Assembly: GCA_016838795.1 (NCBI GenBank)
Contig: JAEHKQ010000217.1
Span: 1-7,864 of the forward strand
Source of the DNA: Nitrosopumilales archaeon
Lineage (GTDB): Archaea > Thermoproteota > Nitrososphaeria > Nitrososphaerales > Nitrosopumilaceae
Direction of reading: 5' to 3'
DNA length: 7,864 bases
Both the position numbers and the translations under genes were made by a program. Below, in pieces: positions 1 to 7,111 of this stretch. The first letter of the stretch is position 1, and the number at the start of each line of letters is the position of its first letter. Under the pieces are notes generated by a model. It ran no database searches, was not told where the DNA came from, and saw nothing but the letters and a program-made list of their open reading frames with translations.

Positions 1-828
1 GGTAACACCTAGATTAGAAATAACTTCAAGTTTTTGGTTTTCAATTGTTAACTGTTCTTCAAGCTCTCTTAAAGTCACATAATGCTGTTCTGAAATTTTA
101 GTTAGTTCTTCATTGATTTGTCTAAGTTTTTGTTTAAGGCTTTCAAGATGACTTTTTTGTTTTGTTATTATGTCAGTAGGTTTTCCATCAAGGTTTGGAA
201 CTACTTCTATTTTGACATCATGTGTTTGAATAATATTGGCAAAAGCATCAGATGGAAAACCTGGAAACACAACAAGTATAAGATGTGTTACATCTTTTTC
301 TGGTTTTGAATAAAGAAAAATGTCTTGCTTGTATTCTTGAAGAACCTTGTTAAATTCTTCAAATTTTTTTGATGGAATTCTACCAAAAAAAGAATTTGCA
401 GATGATAATTGAAGAATTTTTAAATCTTCAGGGAAAAAGACAAATTCTTCTAGTAATTTGATGTTATTCTCAGTGTCTTTAATTTCTGTGAGTGCTGATT
501 CTCTTTCTTTTTCAAGAGTAGAAACTTTATCATCAATATCAACTGAAGTGGCAGTTTGTAACAGTTCTTCAGTTGAAGCAAAATGTTTTCGTTCTGTTAC
601 TGGAATTGCAGGAAGAGTTGTCAATAATGCTTTGACTCGTAGAAGTTGATCTGAAATTTGGCTTGTTAATTTACCATCACGTTCATTTCTAAGAAGCGTG
701 GAAACATCTTTTGATAACGGTTCTAGTTGTAAAATTTCAAGATCGTGTAGTATGGATACTACTGGTTGTCTAAATTTTTTTAAACCTAGAATAGCTACAC
801 GAGCCATCGGTACAGGTTTTAAAACCAT
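1..828 (-). CDS. atpI: A-type ATP synthase subunit I (a subunit), N-terminal part, truncated by window edge
   Basis: This is the stator subunit that carries the ion half-channels and anchors the peripheral stalks. Only the first 276 codons are present. The frame stays open to position 1, so the C-terminal membrane domain that contacts the K ring is outside the window. What is seen is the cytoplasmic half: it starts MVLKPVPMARVAILGLKKFR, has a charged, probably coiled-coil stretch near residues 101-128, a FFGRIPSKKFEEF segment near 147-159 of the kind found in this family, and a second coiled coil near 222-270. These coiled coils form the long arm that binds the E/H stalks. The ATG shares one base with the atpH stop (TAATG), suggesting coupled translation. 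A second ATG at codon 8 is possible, but the coupled start is favoured. Identification comes from family resemblance and from position after subunit H. Confidence 0.9.
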   Translation of the reverse strand, partial: MVLKPVPMARVAILGLKKFRQPVVSILHDLEILQLEPLSKDVSTLLRNERDGKLTSQISDQLLRVKALLTTLPAIPVTERKHFASTEELLQTATSVDIDDKVSTLEKERESALTEIKDTENNIKLLEEFVFFPEDLKILQLSSANSFFGRIPSKKFEEFNKVLQEYKQDIFLYSKPEKDVTHLILVVFPGFPSDAFANIIQTHDVKIEVVPNLDGKPTDIITKQKSHLESLKQKLRQINEELTKISEQHYVTLRELEEQLTIENQKLEVISNLGVT

Positions 829-1157
829 TATTCCATCCCTTTCAGCAAAATGTCGATGATTTCTTGAGTTTTTTGTGTGGTTATCTGTGAAGAAATATTT
901 TCAGCTTTAGACTTGGCATCTTGAATTACTATCTCTGTTTCTGCAGTAGCCTTTTTTCTTGCTTCTTCTATACTCGAGTCAACAAGTTTTTCGCCTTCTA
1001 CTTTAGCATCAGCTATTGCTTTTTTCAGGTCAGCATCTAACTGACTAATTTTGTTATCAGCCTCTTTTCTATGGTTTTCAATTTCTTTTTCAACTCCTTC
1101 CTCAACTTCCTTTATCTTCTTCAGAGAGCTGATGTATTGTTCTTGTGAAGCCGACAT
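828..1157 (-). CDS. atpH: A-type ATP synthase subunit H (peripheral stalk)
   Basis: Subunit H pairs with E to make the peripheral stalks, which stop the A3B3 head from turning with the rotor. The 109-residue product is almost entirely charged helix, rich in Lys, Glu, Ala and Ser with no aromatic core. That is as expected for a continuous coiled coil, and the length matches the roughly 100-residue family. The start is ATG, 2 bases after the stop of the small upstream frame. A GGTG motif 7 bases before the ATG lies inside the last codons of that frame. The end overlaps the atpI start by one base. Low-complexity coiled coils are hard to assign by sequence alone, so the call rests largely on position next to atpI. 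Confidence 0.85.
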   Translation of the reverse strand: MSASQEQYISSLKKIKEVEEGVEKEIENHRKEADNKISQLDADLKKAIADAKVEGEKLVDSSIEEARKKATAETEIVIQDAKSKAENISSQITTQKTQEIIDILLKGME

Positions 1158-1159
1158 AA

Positions 1160-1288
1160 TTATACACCAAGAAATTCTTTACTTAGATACAGAATAACAA
1201 AAATTGCTATGACGATGTTACCTGTCATAATTGCTCGTTTTATGAAGTAAAATTTTTTTTGTTGAGGATTTTTAAAATTACCTTGCAA
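1160..1288 (-). CDS. Unrecognised 42-residue single-pass membrane protein between atpD and atpH
   Basis: I do not recognise this protein. The frame starts with TTG at 1286-1288 and ends with TAA at 1160-1162. The N-terminal half is polar and basic (MQGNFKNPQQKKFYFIKR, residues 1-18). Residues 19-35 are hydrophobic (AIMTGNIVIAIFVILYL), and a short tail SKEFLGV follows. This predicts one membrane helix with the basic N-terminus in the cytoplasm. A GGAGG motif sits 9 bases upstream, inside atpD. The frame overlaps the atpD end by 11 bases and stops 2 bases before the atpH ATG, so it fills an otherwise unexplained gap in a tightly packed operon. A shorter version from the ATG at 1228 (22 residues) has no clear ribosome binding site. 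An 8-base A run (1253-1260) lies inside the frame. By context it may be an accessory or assembly subunit in the membrane sector; this is inference. Confidence 0.68.
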   Translation of the reverse strand: MQGNFKNPQQKKFYFIKRAIMTGNIVIAIFVILYLSKEFLGV

Positions 1289-1940
1289 CTAATTCTGCCT
1301 CCTTTTTAGTTTGTTCTCTTTCACCCATCTTACGTTTTACAGTCTTTAACATGGTAAACGTATCACGTTCAATTTCGTCTAGTCTAAATAGGATGAATTT
1401 AACAGCTGCTTCTAATCTTGGAATGAAGACGTTTTCAATTGCATTGGCCTTTCGTTTTGTCTTTTCAATTTCATAGAGAAGTTTTCGCAATGTCGTCTCT
1501 TTTTCTGCAACGTCCAAGACAATTTTATGAACTTCTTGGAAAGCTTTGATAGCTTCACTGATAGAAACTGGAATTTCTAATAGATATTCGGTAAGTGCTT
1601 GTTCTCTTCTTCCTCCCTCCAATCTTGGAATTTTAACGCCCATGACATTTTTTGGTGTGATAAGTAATTTCTTCAGTTGTGGAATTTTCATTGCCTCGTT
1701 TTCCAATCTCATCTCACCGTCAAGCATTTCTGCCATTCGTATACTTTGGTAACCTTTGATAAGCTCGGAGTTTAATTCTCCCCGCAGTCTGGCTGATGAC
1801 TTGCTGATGTTGAAAAATTCAAAGATCAATGCTCGACGTTTAAGCTTTAACAGCTTGAGTCCTTTTTGTGCAATTTTGATTCGTTTTTTTGCACGCAAGT
1901 ATTCAAGACGTGTAGGACGAATGTCGGTACTTATAGGCAG
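1278..1940 (-). CDS. atpD: A-type ATP synthase subunit D (central rotor shaft)
   Basis: Subunit D is the long coiled coil inside the A3B3 head. Its rotation, together with F, drives the catalytic changes in A. The product is 220 residues from the start chosen here, close to the usual 200-220. The N-terminus carries the family hallmark RPTRLEYLRAKKRIKIAQKG (about residues 8-27). A helical middle follows, then a C-terminal helix near residues 145-205 with FIPRLEAAVKFILFRLDEIE. The start chosen is CTG at 1938-1940. An in-frame stop lies two codons upstream, no ATG or GTG is available before the conserved RPTR motif, and GGTGAT ends 5 bases before the CTG. The first standard-type start (TTG at 1898) would remove the conserved N-terminus. 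The gene begins 11 bases after the atpB stop. Confidence 0.92.
   Translation of the reverse strand: MPISTDIRPTRLEYLRAKKRIKIAQKGLKLLKLKRRALIFEFFNISKSSARLRGELNSELIKGYQSIRMAEMLDGEMRLENEAMKIPQLKKLLITPKNVMGVKIPRLEGGRREQALTEYLLEIPVSISEAIKAFQEVHKIVLDVAEKETTLRKLLYEIEKTKRKANAIENVFIPRLEAAVKFILFRLDEIERDTFTMLKTVKRKMGEREQTKKEAELVAR
1298..1302 (-). promoter_or_regulatory. Ribosome binding site for the 42-residue membrane protein
   Basis: GGAGG lies 9 bases before the TTG at 1288, the same spacing as the GGAGAT motifs before atpB and atpF. It sits inside atpD codons AAG GAG GCA, so chance occurrence within a Lys-Glu-Ala stretch cannot be excluded. Confidence 0.6.
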
Positions 1941-1945
1941 CTTTT

Positions 1946-1951
1946 ATCACC
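1946..1951 (-). promoter_or_regulatory. Ribosome binding site that decides the CTG start of atpD
   Basis: GGTGAT is a six-base match to the archaeal Shine-Dalgarno consensus GGAGGTGAT. It begins just after the atpB stop codon and leaves 5 bases before CTG 1940. It argues for CTG over the downstream TTG at 1898. Confidence 0.65.
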
Positions 1952-3355
1952 TTACTCTGATTTTTTTGTGTCACCTGTACTAGTCTTCTTTGCATATTTT
2001 GCAATAAATTCGGGTTTAATACGAGTTAGTTCTGTTTCTGAAAGACCACTTAATAGATCCCAACCAATTGAAAGCGTTTGTTCTATAGAACGGTTCTCAT
2101 CTAAGCCTTGGTTAACAAACTTTTGCTCAAAGTTGTTTGCAACACCGAGGAATTTTTTATCTAAATCGCTTAGGGCGCCTTCACCCACTATAGCAGCTAA
2201 TGCTCTTGCGTCCTTACCTTGAGCATATGCAGAATAAAGTTGATCTGCAAGTTGTCTATGATCCTCTCTTGTTCGTCCTTGACCAATCCCCTGATTCATT
2301 AAACGTGATAAACTTGTTAGGACGTCAACTGGAGGTTGAATATTTGCTCTATGTAATTCTCTGCTCATTACTATCTGACCTTCAGTAATGTAGCCTGTGA
2401 GATCAGGAATTGGGTGTGTAATATCATCAGCAGGCATAGTAAGAATTGGTATTTGTGTCACTGAACCTTGTCTACCCTTAATTTTTCCCGCACGTTCATA
2501 AATTGAAGCCAAGTCAGTATAAAGATAACCAGGATAACCTCTTCTTCCAGGAACCTCTTCTCGCGCTGCAGCAATTTCTCTTAATGCTTCACAATAATTT
2601 GTCATGTCCGTCAAGATAACTAGAACGTGCATTCCACGTTCGTATGCAAGAAATTCCGCTGTAGTTAACGCAAGTCTAGGAGTAAGTATACGCTCCATAG
2701 AAGGATCAGAAGACAGGTTAAGGAACAAAGCAGTTCTTTCTAATGCTCCACTTTCTTCAAATTGTTTAATGAAATAGTTTGATTCCTCGCTAGTAATTCC
2801 AATTGCTGCAAATACAACAGAAAAGCTTTCTTCAGTTCCAAGAACTTTTGCCTGTCTTGCGATTTGGGCTGCAAGTTGGTTATGTGGTAGCCCAGAGGCA
2901 GACATTATTGGTAGTTTTTGACCTCTTACCAACGTATTCATTCCATCAATATTTGATATTCCTGTTTGAATGAATTCTGATGGTTCTTCTCGAGAATATG
3001 GATTAATACCGGCACCTACTAGATCAAGCTTTTCTTTTGATACAATCTTTGGACCATTGTCTCTAGGATTTCCAAGTCCATCAAATACTCTTCCAAGCAT
3101 TTCATCAGAAACTGCTAACGTGGCAGCTTCGCCAAGGAATTTTGTAGAAGTGCCAGTAGTATTCAAACCAATTGTTGGCCCAAATACTTGGACTACAGCT
3201 AATCCCTGACTGGTATCTAAAACTTGGCCCGGTAGTCTTTCTCCATCTGGCAATTTTATTTCTACCATTTCACCGTATGCTGCGTTATCTACCCCTTTGA
3301 CAAATATTAGCGGTCCAGCAATCTTGTCAAGTGTTTTGAATGAAACATTAGACAT
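1952..3355 (-). CDS. atpB: A-type ATP synthase subunit B (non-catalytic nucleotide-site subunit)
   Basis: Subunit B alternates with A in the hexameric head and completes the catalytic interfaces. At 467 residues the length is normal. A beta-barrel domain occupies roughly residues 1-75. The P-loop position holds SASGLPHN (about 152-159) in place of GxxxxGKT, the expected degenerate site of a non-catalytic subunit. Next come VLVILTDMTNYCEALREIA (about 244-262) and EEVPGRRGYPGYLYTDLA (about 266-283). SLSRLMNQG near residue 348 includes Arg351, placed as the arginine finger that reaches into the neighbouring A site. The ATG shares one base with the atpA stop (TAATG) and has GGAGAT 9 bases upstream. 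No truncation or inserted element is seen. Confidence 0.98.
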   Translation of the reverse strand: MSNVSFKTLDKIAGPLIFVKGVDNAAYGEMVEIKLPDGERLPGQVLDTSQGLAVVQVFGPTIGLNTTGTSTKFLGEAATLAVSDEMLGRVFDGLGNPRDNGPKIVSKEKLDLVGAGINPYSREEPSEFIQTGISNIDGMNTLVRGQKLPIMSASGLPHNQLAAQIARQAKVLGTEESFSVVFAAIGITSEESNYFIKQFEESGALERTALFLNLSSDPSMERILTPRLALTTAEFLAYERGMHVLVILTDMTNYCEALREIAAAREEVPGRRGYPGYLYTDLASIYERAGKIKGRQGSVTQIPILTMPADDITHPIPDLTGYITEGQIVMSRELHRANIQPPVDVLTSLSRLMNQGIGQGRTREDHRQLADQLYSAYAQGKDARALAAIVGEGALSDLDKKFLGVANNFEQKFVNQGLDENRSIEQTLSIGWDLLSGLSETELTRIKPEFIAKYAKKTSTGDTKKSE

Positions 3356-5127
3356 TAGTTAGAAATCTCCTTTGAAAGATTATCAAATTCTTGTTTCATC
3401 TTGGATTTAATGTCATTAACTAGCTGTTCCAGTTGATCCTCTTTTGTCCATTTCATTTTTGGTATCATTCCTCTTGATGTAAGTGAAGATGCATTTGCAG
3501 CAGTAATTCCTTTCTTTATTGCATCAGCTTCCAACCTACCAAATTCTAAAATGATTTGCAACATCTTGTATTGTTTCTGAATTGATGTGTAAGTATCAAC
3601 CTCATCGAATGCACTTTGTTGTAGGTAGTCTTCTCGAATAGAACGGGCAATATCTAAAACACCTTTTTCTGGTTCAGGAAGTGCATCGTATCCGACTAAC
3701 TGAACAATTTCTTGTAATTCTGATTCTTTCTGTAAAAGTTCTAACGCCTCTTTTCTAAGATCGATCCAGTCCTTAGAAACCTTAGATTTGTACCAATCAG
3801 CCAGATCATCAACATACAAAGAATAGCTGGTCAGCCAGTTGATTGCTGGAAAGTGTCTTCTATTTGCTAAATTGGCATCTAGTGCCCAGAAAACACGAGT
3901 AACTCTTAATGTGTTCTGTGATACTGGTTCGGAAAAGTCTCCGCCAGGTGGAGAAACGGCACCAATTAAGGAAAGAGAACCTTGGCGTTCTTCAGGAGAA
4001 ATTAAAATACTTTTTCCACTTCTTTCGTAAAATTCTGCTAGTCTTCTACCAAGATAAGCTGGATATCCTTCTTCACCAGGCATTTCTTCTAATCTTCCTG
4101 AAATTTCTCTTAATGCTTCTGCCCATCTTGAAGTACTATCTGCCATAAGTGCAACACCATATCCCATGTCACGATAATATTCACCCATTGTAATTCCAGT
4201 ATAGATACTTGCTTCTCGTGCAGCTACTGGCATGTTTGAAGTATTAGCAACGAGAATAGTTCGTTCCATTAGAGGTCGTTTTGATTTTGGATCTATTAGT
4301 TTAGGAAATGATGTAAGTACGTCACACATTTCATTTCCTCTTTCTCCACAACCAATGTACACAATTATTTCACTGTCTGCCCACTTAGCAAGCTGTTGTT
4401 GAATTACTGTTTTTCCACTTCCAAATGGACCAGGAATGCAAGCAGTGCCACCTTTTGCAATTGGAAAAAAGGTATCAAGAATTCGTTGACCTGTAATTAA
4501 TGGTTCTTCAGGTGGAAGCTTTCTCAGAACAGGTCTAGGTGTTCTAACGGTCCACCAACTTGATAAACCGATGTCAATTGTTTTACTATTCTTTACAGAT
4601 GCAACATTATCATTAACAGTGAACTGTCCTTCTGAAATATCTACTAGTTCGCCAGAAAGATTATGTGGAATCATAATTTTGTGTTTGATTAATGGAGTCT
4701 CCTGAACCTCACCGATGATTTCGCCAGGTACAACCTGTTCACCTTTTTTCTTAACTGGAATGAAATCCCATTTTTTCTTTTGATCTAGTGCAGGAATCAT
4801 TTTCCCTCTGCTGATAAAGTCCCCACTTTCTTCTCTTAAGACATCCAAAGGTCTTTGAATTCCATCAAAAATTGAGGTTAACAGTCCAGGACCAAGCTGC
4901 ATAGAAAGTGGTCTGTTTGTATTTACTATTTTTTCTCCAGGCTTTAGACCTGTAGTATCCTCATAAACTTGAATCTGAGCAGTATTTCCTTCTAAACGAA
5001 TGATCTCACCCACAAGGCCCATTTCACCAATACGAACAATATCAAACATTCGTGCGCCTTCTAGACCTTTAGCGGCAACAACAGGGCCCGAAATTCTAGT
5101 AACTATGGCATCTGTCAATACTGTCAT
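3355..5127 (-). CDS. atpA: A-type ATP synthase subunit A (catalytic)
   Basis: This is the catalytic subunit that makes ATP from ADP and phosphate at its interface with B. From ATG 5127 it is 590 residues, the usual length. An N-terminal beta-barrel spans about residues 1-75 (SGPVVAAKGLEGARMFDIV). The bulge or non-homologous region typical of A/V-type subunits lies around 115-190. The P-loop GPFGSGKT is at 233-240, followed by GCGERGNEM with the catalytic glutamate near 262. SNMPVAAREAS is near 297-307, and VALMADSTSRWAEALREISG near 325-344 contains the Walker B region. A helical C-terminal domain follows. The P-loop is uninterrupted, so there is no intein of the kind known in some archaeal homologues. 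The start could be TTG 5130, but ATG 5127 overlaps the atpF stop as TGATG and has GAGGT 6 bases upstream, so it is preferred. Confidence 0.98.
   Translation of the reverse strand: MTVLTDAIVTRISGPVVAAKGLEGARMFDIVRIGEMGLVGEIIRLEGNTAQIQVYEDTTGLKPGEKIVNTNRPLSMQLGPGLLTSIFDGIQRPLDVLREESGDFISRGKMIPALDQKKKWDFIPVKKKGEQVVPGEIIGEVQETPLIKHKIMIPHNLSGELVDISEGQFTVNDNVASVKNSKTIDIGLSSWWTVRTPRPVLRKLPPEEPLITGQRILDTFFPIAKGGTACIPGPFGSGKTVIQQQLAKWADSEIIVYIGCGERGNEMCDVLTSFPKLIDPKSKRPLMERTILVANTSNMPVAAREASIYTGITMGEYYRDMGYGVALMADSTSRWAEALREISGRLEEMPGEEGYPAYLGRRLAEFYERSGKSILISPEERQGSLSLIGAVSPPGGDFSEPVSQNTLRVTRVFWALDANLANRRHFPAINWLTSYSLYVDDLADWYKSKVSKDWIDLRKEALELLQKESELQEIVQLVGYDALPEPEKGVLDIARSIREDYLQQSAFDEVDTYTSIQKQYKMLQIILEFGRLEADAIKKGITAANASSLTSRGMIPKMKWTKEDQLEQLVNDIKSKMKQEFDNLSKEISN
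3365..3370 (-). promoter_or_regulatory. Ribosome binding site of atpB
   Basis: GGAGAT, preceded by AA, lies 9 bases before the atpB ATG and inside the last codons of atpA. It allows independent ribosome entry in addition to coupling through the TAATG overlap. Confidence 0.6.
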
Positions 5128-5483
5128 CAACTTACCTCTATATTTATTCCGAGGATACGCTTTGCCAAAGCTGCTATTGATTCTTCGTCTTCTGCAGTGG
5201 TTTCTTTTTGAGATGGCATAAATAATACCAATGGTTCAATCGATCCTTCAACTTCTGACAAAAATTTTGATGAAAGTTGTGATCGCACCGAATCACTTGC
5301 AATAATTAAACCAAATTCACCAGAGGAATATAGCTCTTGAATTTTTTTTCCTGCATCTTCATCACTAGTAATGAAGGTGTCATCTATTCCAATTAGACGA
5401 TAACCTATTACAAGCTCACGATCACCTACGATCGCTAGTCTGCCAGAAGGTTTGATCTTTTCTTTTGATGTCAGTTCGCTCAA
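5127..5483 (-). CDS. atpF: A-type ATP synthase subunit F (central shaft)
   Basis: Subunit F is the small globular rotor protein that binds D in the central shaft. The product is 118 residues against the usual 100-110; the extra length is an N-terminal polar stretch. The family signature appears as LAIVGDRELVIGYRLIGID (about residues 16-34). The Rossmann-like core continues with FGLIIASDSV (about 57-66) and PLVLFMPS (about 83-90), and ends in a C-terminal helix (SIAALAKRILGI). The start is TTG at 5481-5483, with GGAGAT 9 bases upstream inside atpC. It overlaps the atpC stop by four bases (TTGA). No ATG occurs before the conserved core, so TTG is well supported. The stop overlaps the atpA ATG by one base. 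Confidence 0.93.
   Translation of the reverse strand: MSELTSKEKIKPSGRLAIVGDRELVIGYRLIGIDDTFITSDEDAGKKIQELYSSGEFGLIIASDSVRSQLSSKFLSEVEGSIEPLVLFMPSQKETTAEDEESIAALAKRILGINIEVS
5134..5138 (-). promoter_or_regulatory. Ribosome binding site of atpA
   Basis: GAGGT leaves 6 bases before ATG 5127 but only 3 before TTG 5130, which favours the ATG as the start of atpA. Confidence 0.55.
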
Positions 5484-6544
5484 ACCAGTAACATCTCCCT
5501 TATCTTATCTAGTGAAAAGTTGTATCGTTTTCCATACGCAATTCTTTTTAGATTTTCATGTTCATATTCAGCATTGATAGTGAAATAGAAAATTGTTCCA
5601 ATAGATAGTGCAATGTTTTTCAATTTCTTCACATAGTTGTTGTTGATGAATTGTGTGATAGCTATCTCAAAATCAATCAAACTTTTTGAAGTCTTGAATT
5701 GTTCCAGTGAATCACTAAGTTTGTAATAAGAATCAATTCTTGATATAATTTCAGTAACATCTTTAACTTCATAAATATCAGTCAAATCCTTCGTAGGTAT
5801 TCTTCCACCTTCAACAAGATGACCGGCAACAAGTTCCTTGCCGACATCGGATTCTTTTGCTTTTAGGAGAGTTAGAATGTTTTTTTTATCTATCTCAGCA
5901 CGAATTAATTCTCTAATAATGCCTTCATCGCCTTGAAAGAATTTTAATGATTCAAGTAACTTTTGATAATATGATGCATGCATTGCAGACATCATTGGTC
6001 CAAGATCACCTGTCTTTTGAAATTCATCTAGGTACTTCATCAATTCCACGCCATAACCATACTTTGCAAGTTTGTTAACAACACCTTCAACTCCTGATTC
6101 GGAAAGAATGATCTTAATCTCATCGTGTGAAATGTTACCGGCTGCAATTCCTGCGGGTATATTTCTACTAGAGACCAGCATTGATTCAGTTTCTGTGATT
6201 GTTCTTCCCATCATTTTAGAAGAAAGAATTAGTTCAATGTTGTAAAGATCCCACTTTGATAAATAAGCTCTGACAGCATTTTTGCCACTAAAAGGTGCAG
6301 ACTCTAAAATGATTTTGTTAATCATAACTAGATGGCGATTAAGAGCAACTTCTAAAAGTGATGGGCCTTGATAAACTGATGCTGCTTTTTTAATCTCTTC
6401 ACCATACCAAGTTGGTTCTAAAAGTTTGATCATATCATTTACATCATTTGCTTTTAACAGGCTTTCCAAAAATTCTGGTTTAAGAAAACTTATTGATATT
6501 GATCGTAACTTGCCAAAAGAAGCTGAATATGGAGATGAACCCAT
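5480..6544 (-). CDS. atpC: A-type ATP synthase subunit C (socket between shaft and c ring)
   Basis: Subunit C (the homologue of V-ATPase d) sits on the membrane ring and holds the base of the D/F shaft, passing torque between them. The 354-residue product is mostly helical, at the family's normal length of 340-390. Recognisable parts are the start MGSSPYSASFGKLRSIS, the segment RAYLSKWDLYNIELIL (about residues 90-105), and the C-terminal segment EHENLKRIAYGKRYNF with its following helix (about 329-352), where the family keeps a conserved E-x-x-N-L-R/K-x-I-A-x-G motif. The ATG shares one base with the atpE stop (TAATG). A GGAG lies 11 bases upstream, which is a longer spacing than for the other genes. 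No membrane segment is evident, as expected for a peripheral protein. Confidence 0.93.
   Translation of the reverse strand: MGSSPYSASFGKLRSISISFLKPEFLESLLKANDVNDMIKLLEPTWYGEEIKKAASVYQGPSLLEVALNRHLVMINKIILESAPFSGKNAVRAYLSKWDLYNIELILSSKMMGRTITETESMLVSSRNIPAGIAAGNISHDEIKIILSESGVEGVVNKLAKYGYGVELMKYLDEFQKTGDLGPMMSAMHASYYQKLLESLKFFQGDEGIIRELIRAEIDKKNILTLLKAKESDVGKELVAGHLVEGGRIPTKDLTDIYEVKDVTEIISRIDSYYKLSDSLEQFKTSKSLIDFEIAITQFINNNYVKKLKNIALSIGTIFYFTINAEYEHENLKRIAYGKRYNFSLDKIREMLLV
5493..5498 (-). promoter_or_regulatory. Ribosome binding site that supports the TTG start of atpF
   Basis: GGAGAT lies 9 bases before TTG 5483, within the 3' end of atpC. The sequence and spacing match the motif before atpB. 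Confidence 0.55.
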
Positions 6545-7101
6545 TACAAAATCTTCTCCAAAATTGTAGTCTTGATATCATCTTCGTGTGTTCGCAGTAA
6601 TTCCTCAAATGTTAGATCAATCTCCTTGGTACCATTACTGTTTTCCGCGATAATACCTCCTAAGGTTTGAATTGAAGAACCAATGGTGATACCCTTAGCT
6701 TTTAAAGTAGACTCATCTTCTTTGCGACAATGTATTGTTATTTTATCATCAAAGGTTTTTTTTGCAGTTTCAACCATTTTCTTTAAAACTTTCTTGTATT
6801 CTGAAGTTTTTGTATAGTTACCAAGTTCTTGCTTTATCACATCAAACGTAGAATCGAGGTTTTTGTTGATTGCTTTGAATAAAATCTTCTTAGCCTCTAA
6901 TTTGCCAGCCTCAACTATTCGAGATGCTTCTTTTTCAGATTTTGTTTTAGCCTCCTTAGAATAATGTTCTTGGAGTTCCTTTACGGCTGTGTTTTTTTTA
7001 GTTTCGATTTCTGATTTTTTATCATCAAACTCTTTGTCAATATCAGAAATGTCTTTTTTTTTTCTGTTCTCGATCTCATCTAAGAAGATGTCTATACTCA
7101 A
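6544..7101 (-). CDS. atpE: A-type ATP synthase subunit E (peripheral stalk)
   Basis: Subunit E forms the peripheral stalk with H and caps the A3B3 head with its C-terminal domain. The product is 185 residues, typical for the family. Residues 1 to about 85 are a highly charged Lys/Glu coiled coil. The rest is a compact domain with KITIHCRKEDE (about 120-130), TLGGIIAENSNGTKEIDLTF (about 146-165, the best family signature here) and a final EELLRTHEDDI segment. The start is TTG at 7099-7101. GGAG lies 6 bases upstream, directly after the atpK stop, and there is no nearby ATG that keeps the N-terminal helix. The gene begins 10 bases after atpK and its stop overlaps the atpC ATG by one base. Confidence 0.93.
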   Translation of the reverse strand: MSIDIFLDEIENRKKKDISDIDKEFDDKKSEIETKKNTAVKELQEHYSKEAKTKSEKEASRIVEAGKLEAKKILFKAINKNLDSTFDVIKQELGNYTKTSEYKKVLKKMVETAKKTFDDKITIHCRKEDESTLKAKGITIGSSIQTLGGIIAENSNGTKEIDLTFEELLRTHEDDIKTTILEKIL

Positions 7102-7107
7102 GTTTCT

Positions 7108-7111
7108 CTCC
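7108..7111 (-). promoter_or_regulatory. Ribosome binding site that supports the TTG start of atpE
   Basis: GGAG starts immediately after the atpK TAG and leaves 6 bases before TTG 7101. It is short, but correctly placed. Confidence 0.5.

Noticed and set aside
458..649. Plus-strand Ser/Val-rich frame of 63 codons
   Set aside because: It lies wholly antisense to the open atpI frame, which runs continuously from 828 to 1. The Ser-rich content reflects Glu/Asp/Thr codons read on the wrong strand.
1278..1898. atpD starting at TTG 1898 (206 residues)
   Set aside because: It loses the conserved RPTRLEYL N-terminus and has no suitable ribosome site, whereas CTG 1940 keeps the motif and has GGTGAT upstream.
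4408..4431. Possible intein in the atpA P-loop region
   Set aside because: Some archaeal catalytic A subunits carry an intein at the P-loop, but here the GPFGSGKT coding sequence is continuous and the protein has normal length.
3355..5130. atpA starting at TTG 5130
   Set aside because: GAGGT would be only 3 bases away, while ATG 5127 has 6-base spacing and the TGATG overlap with atpF.
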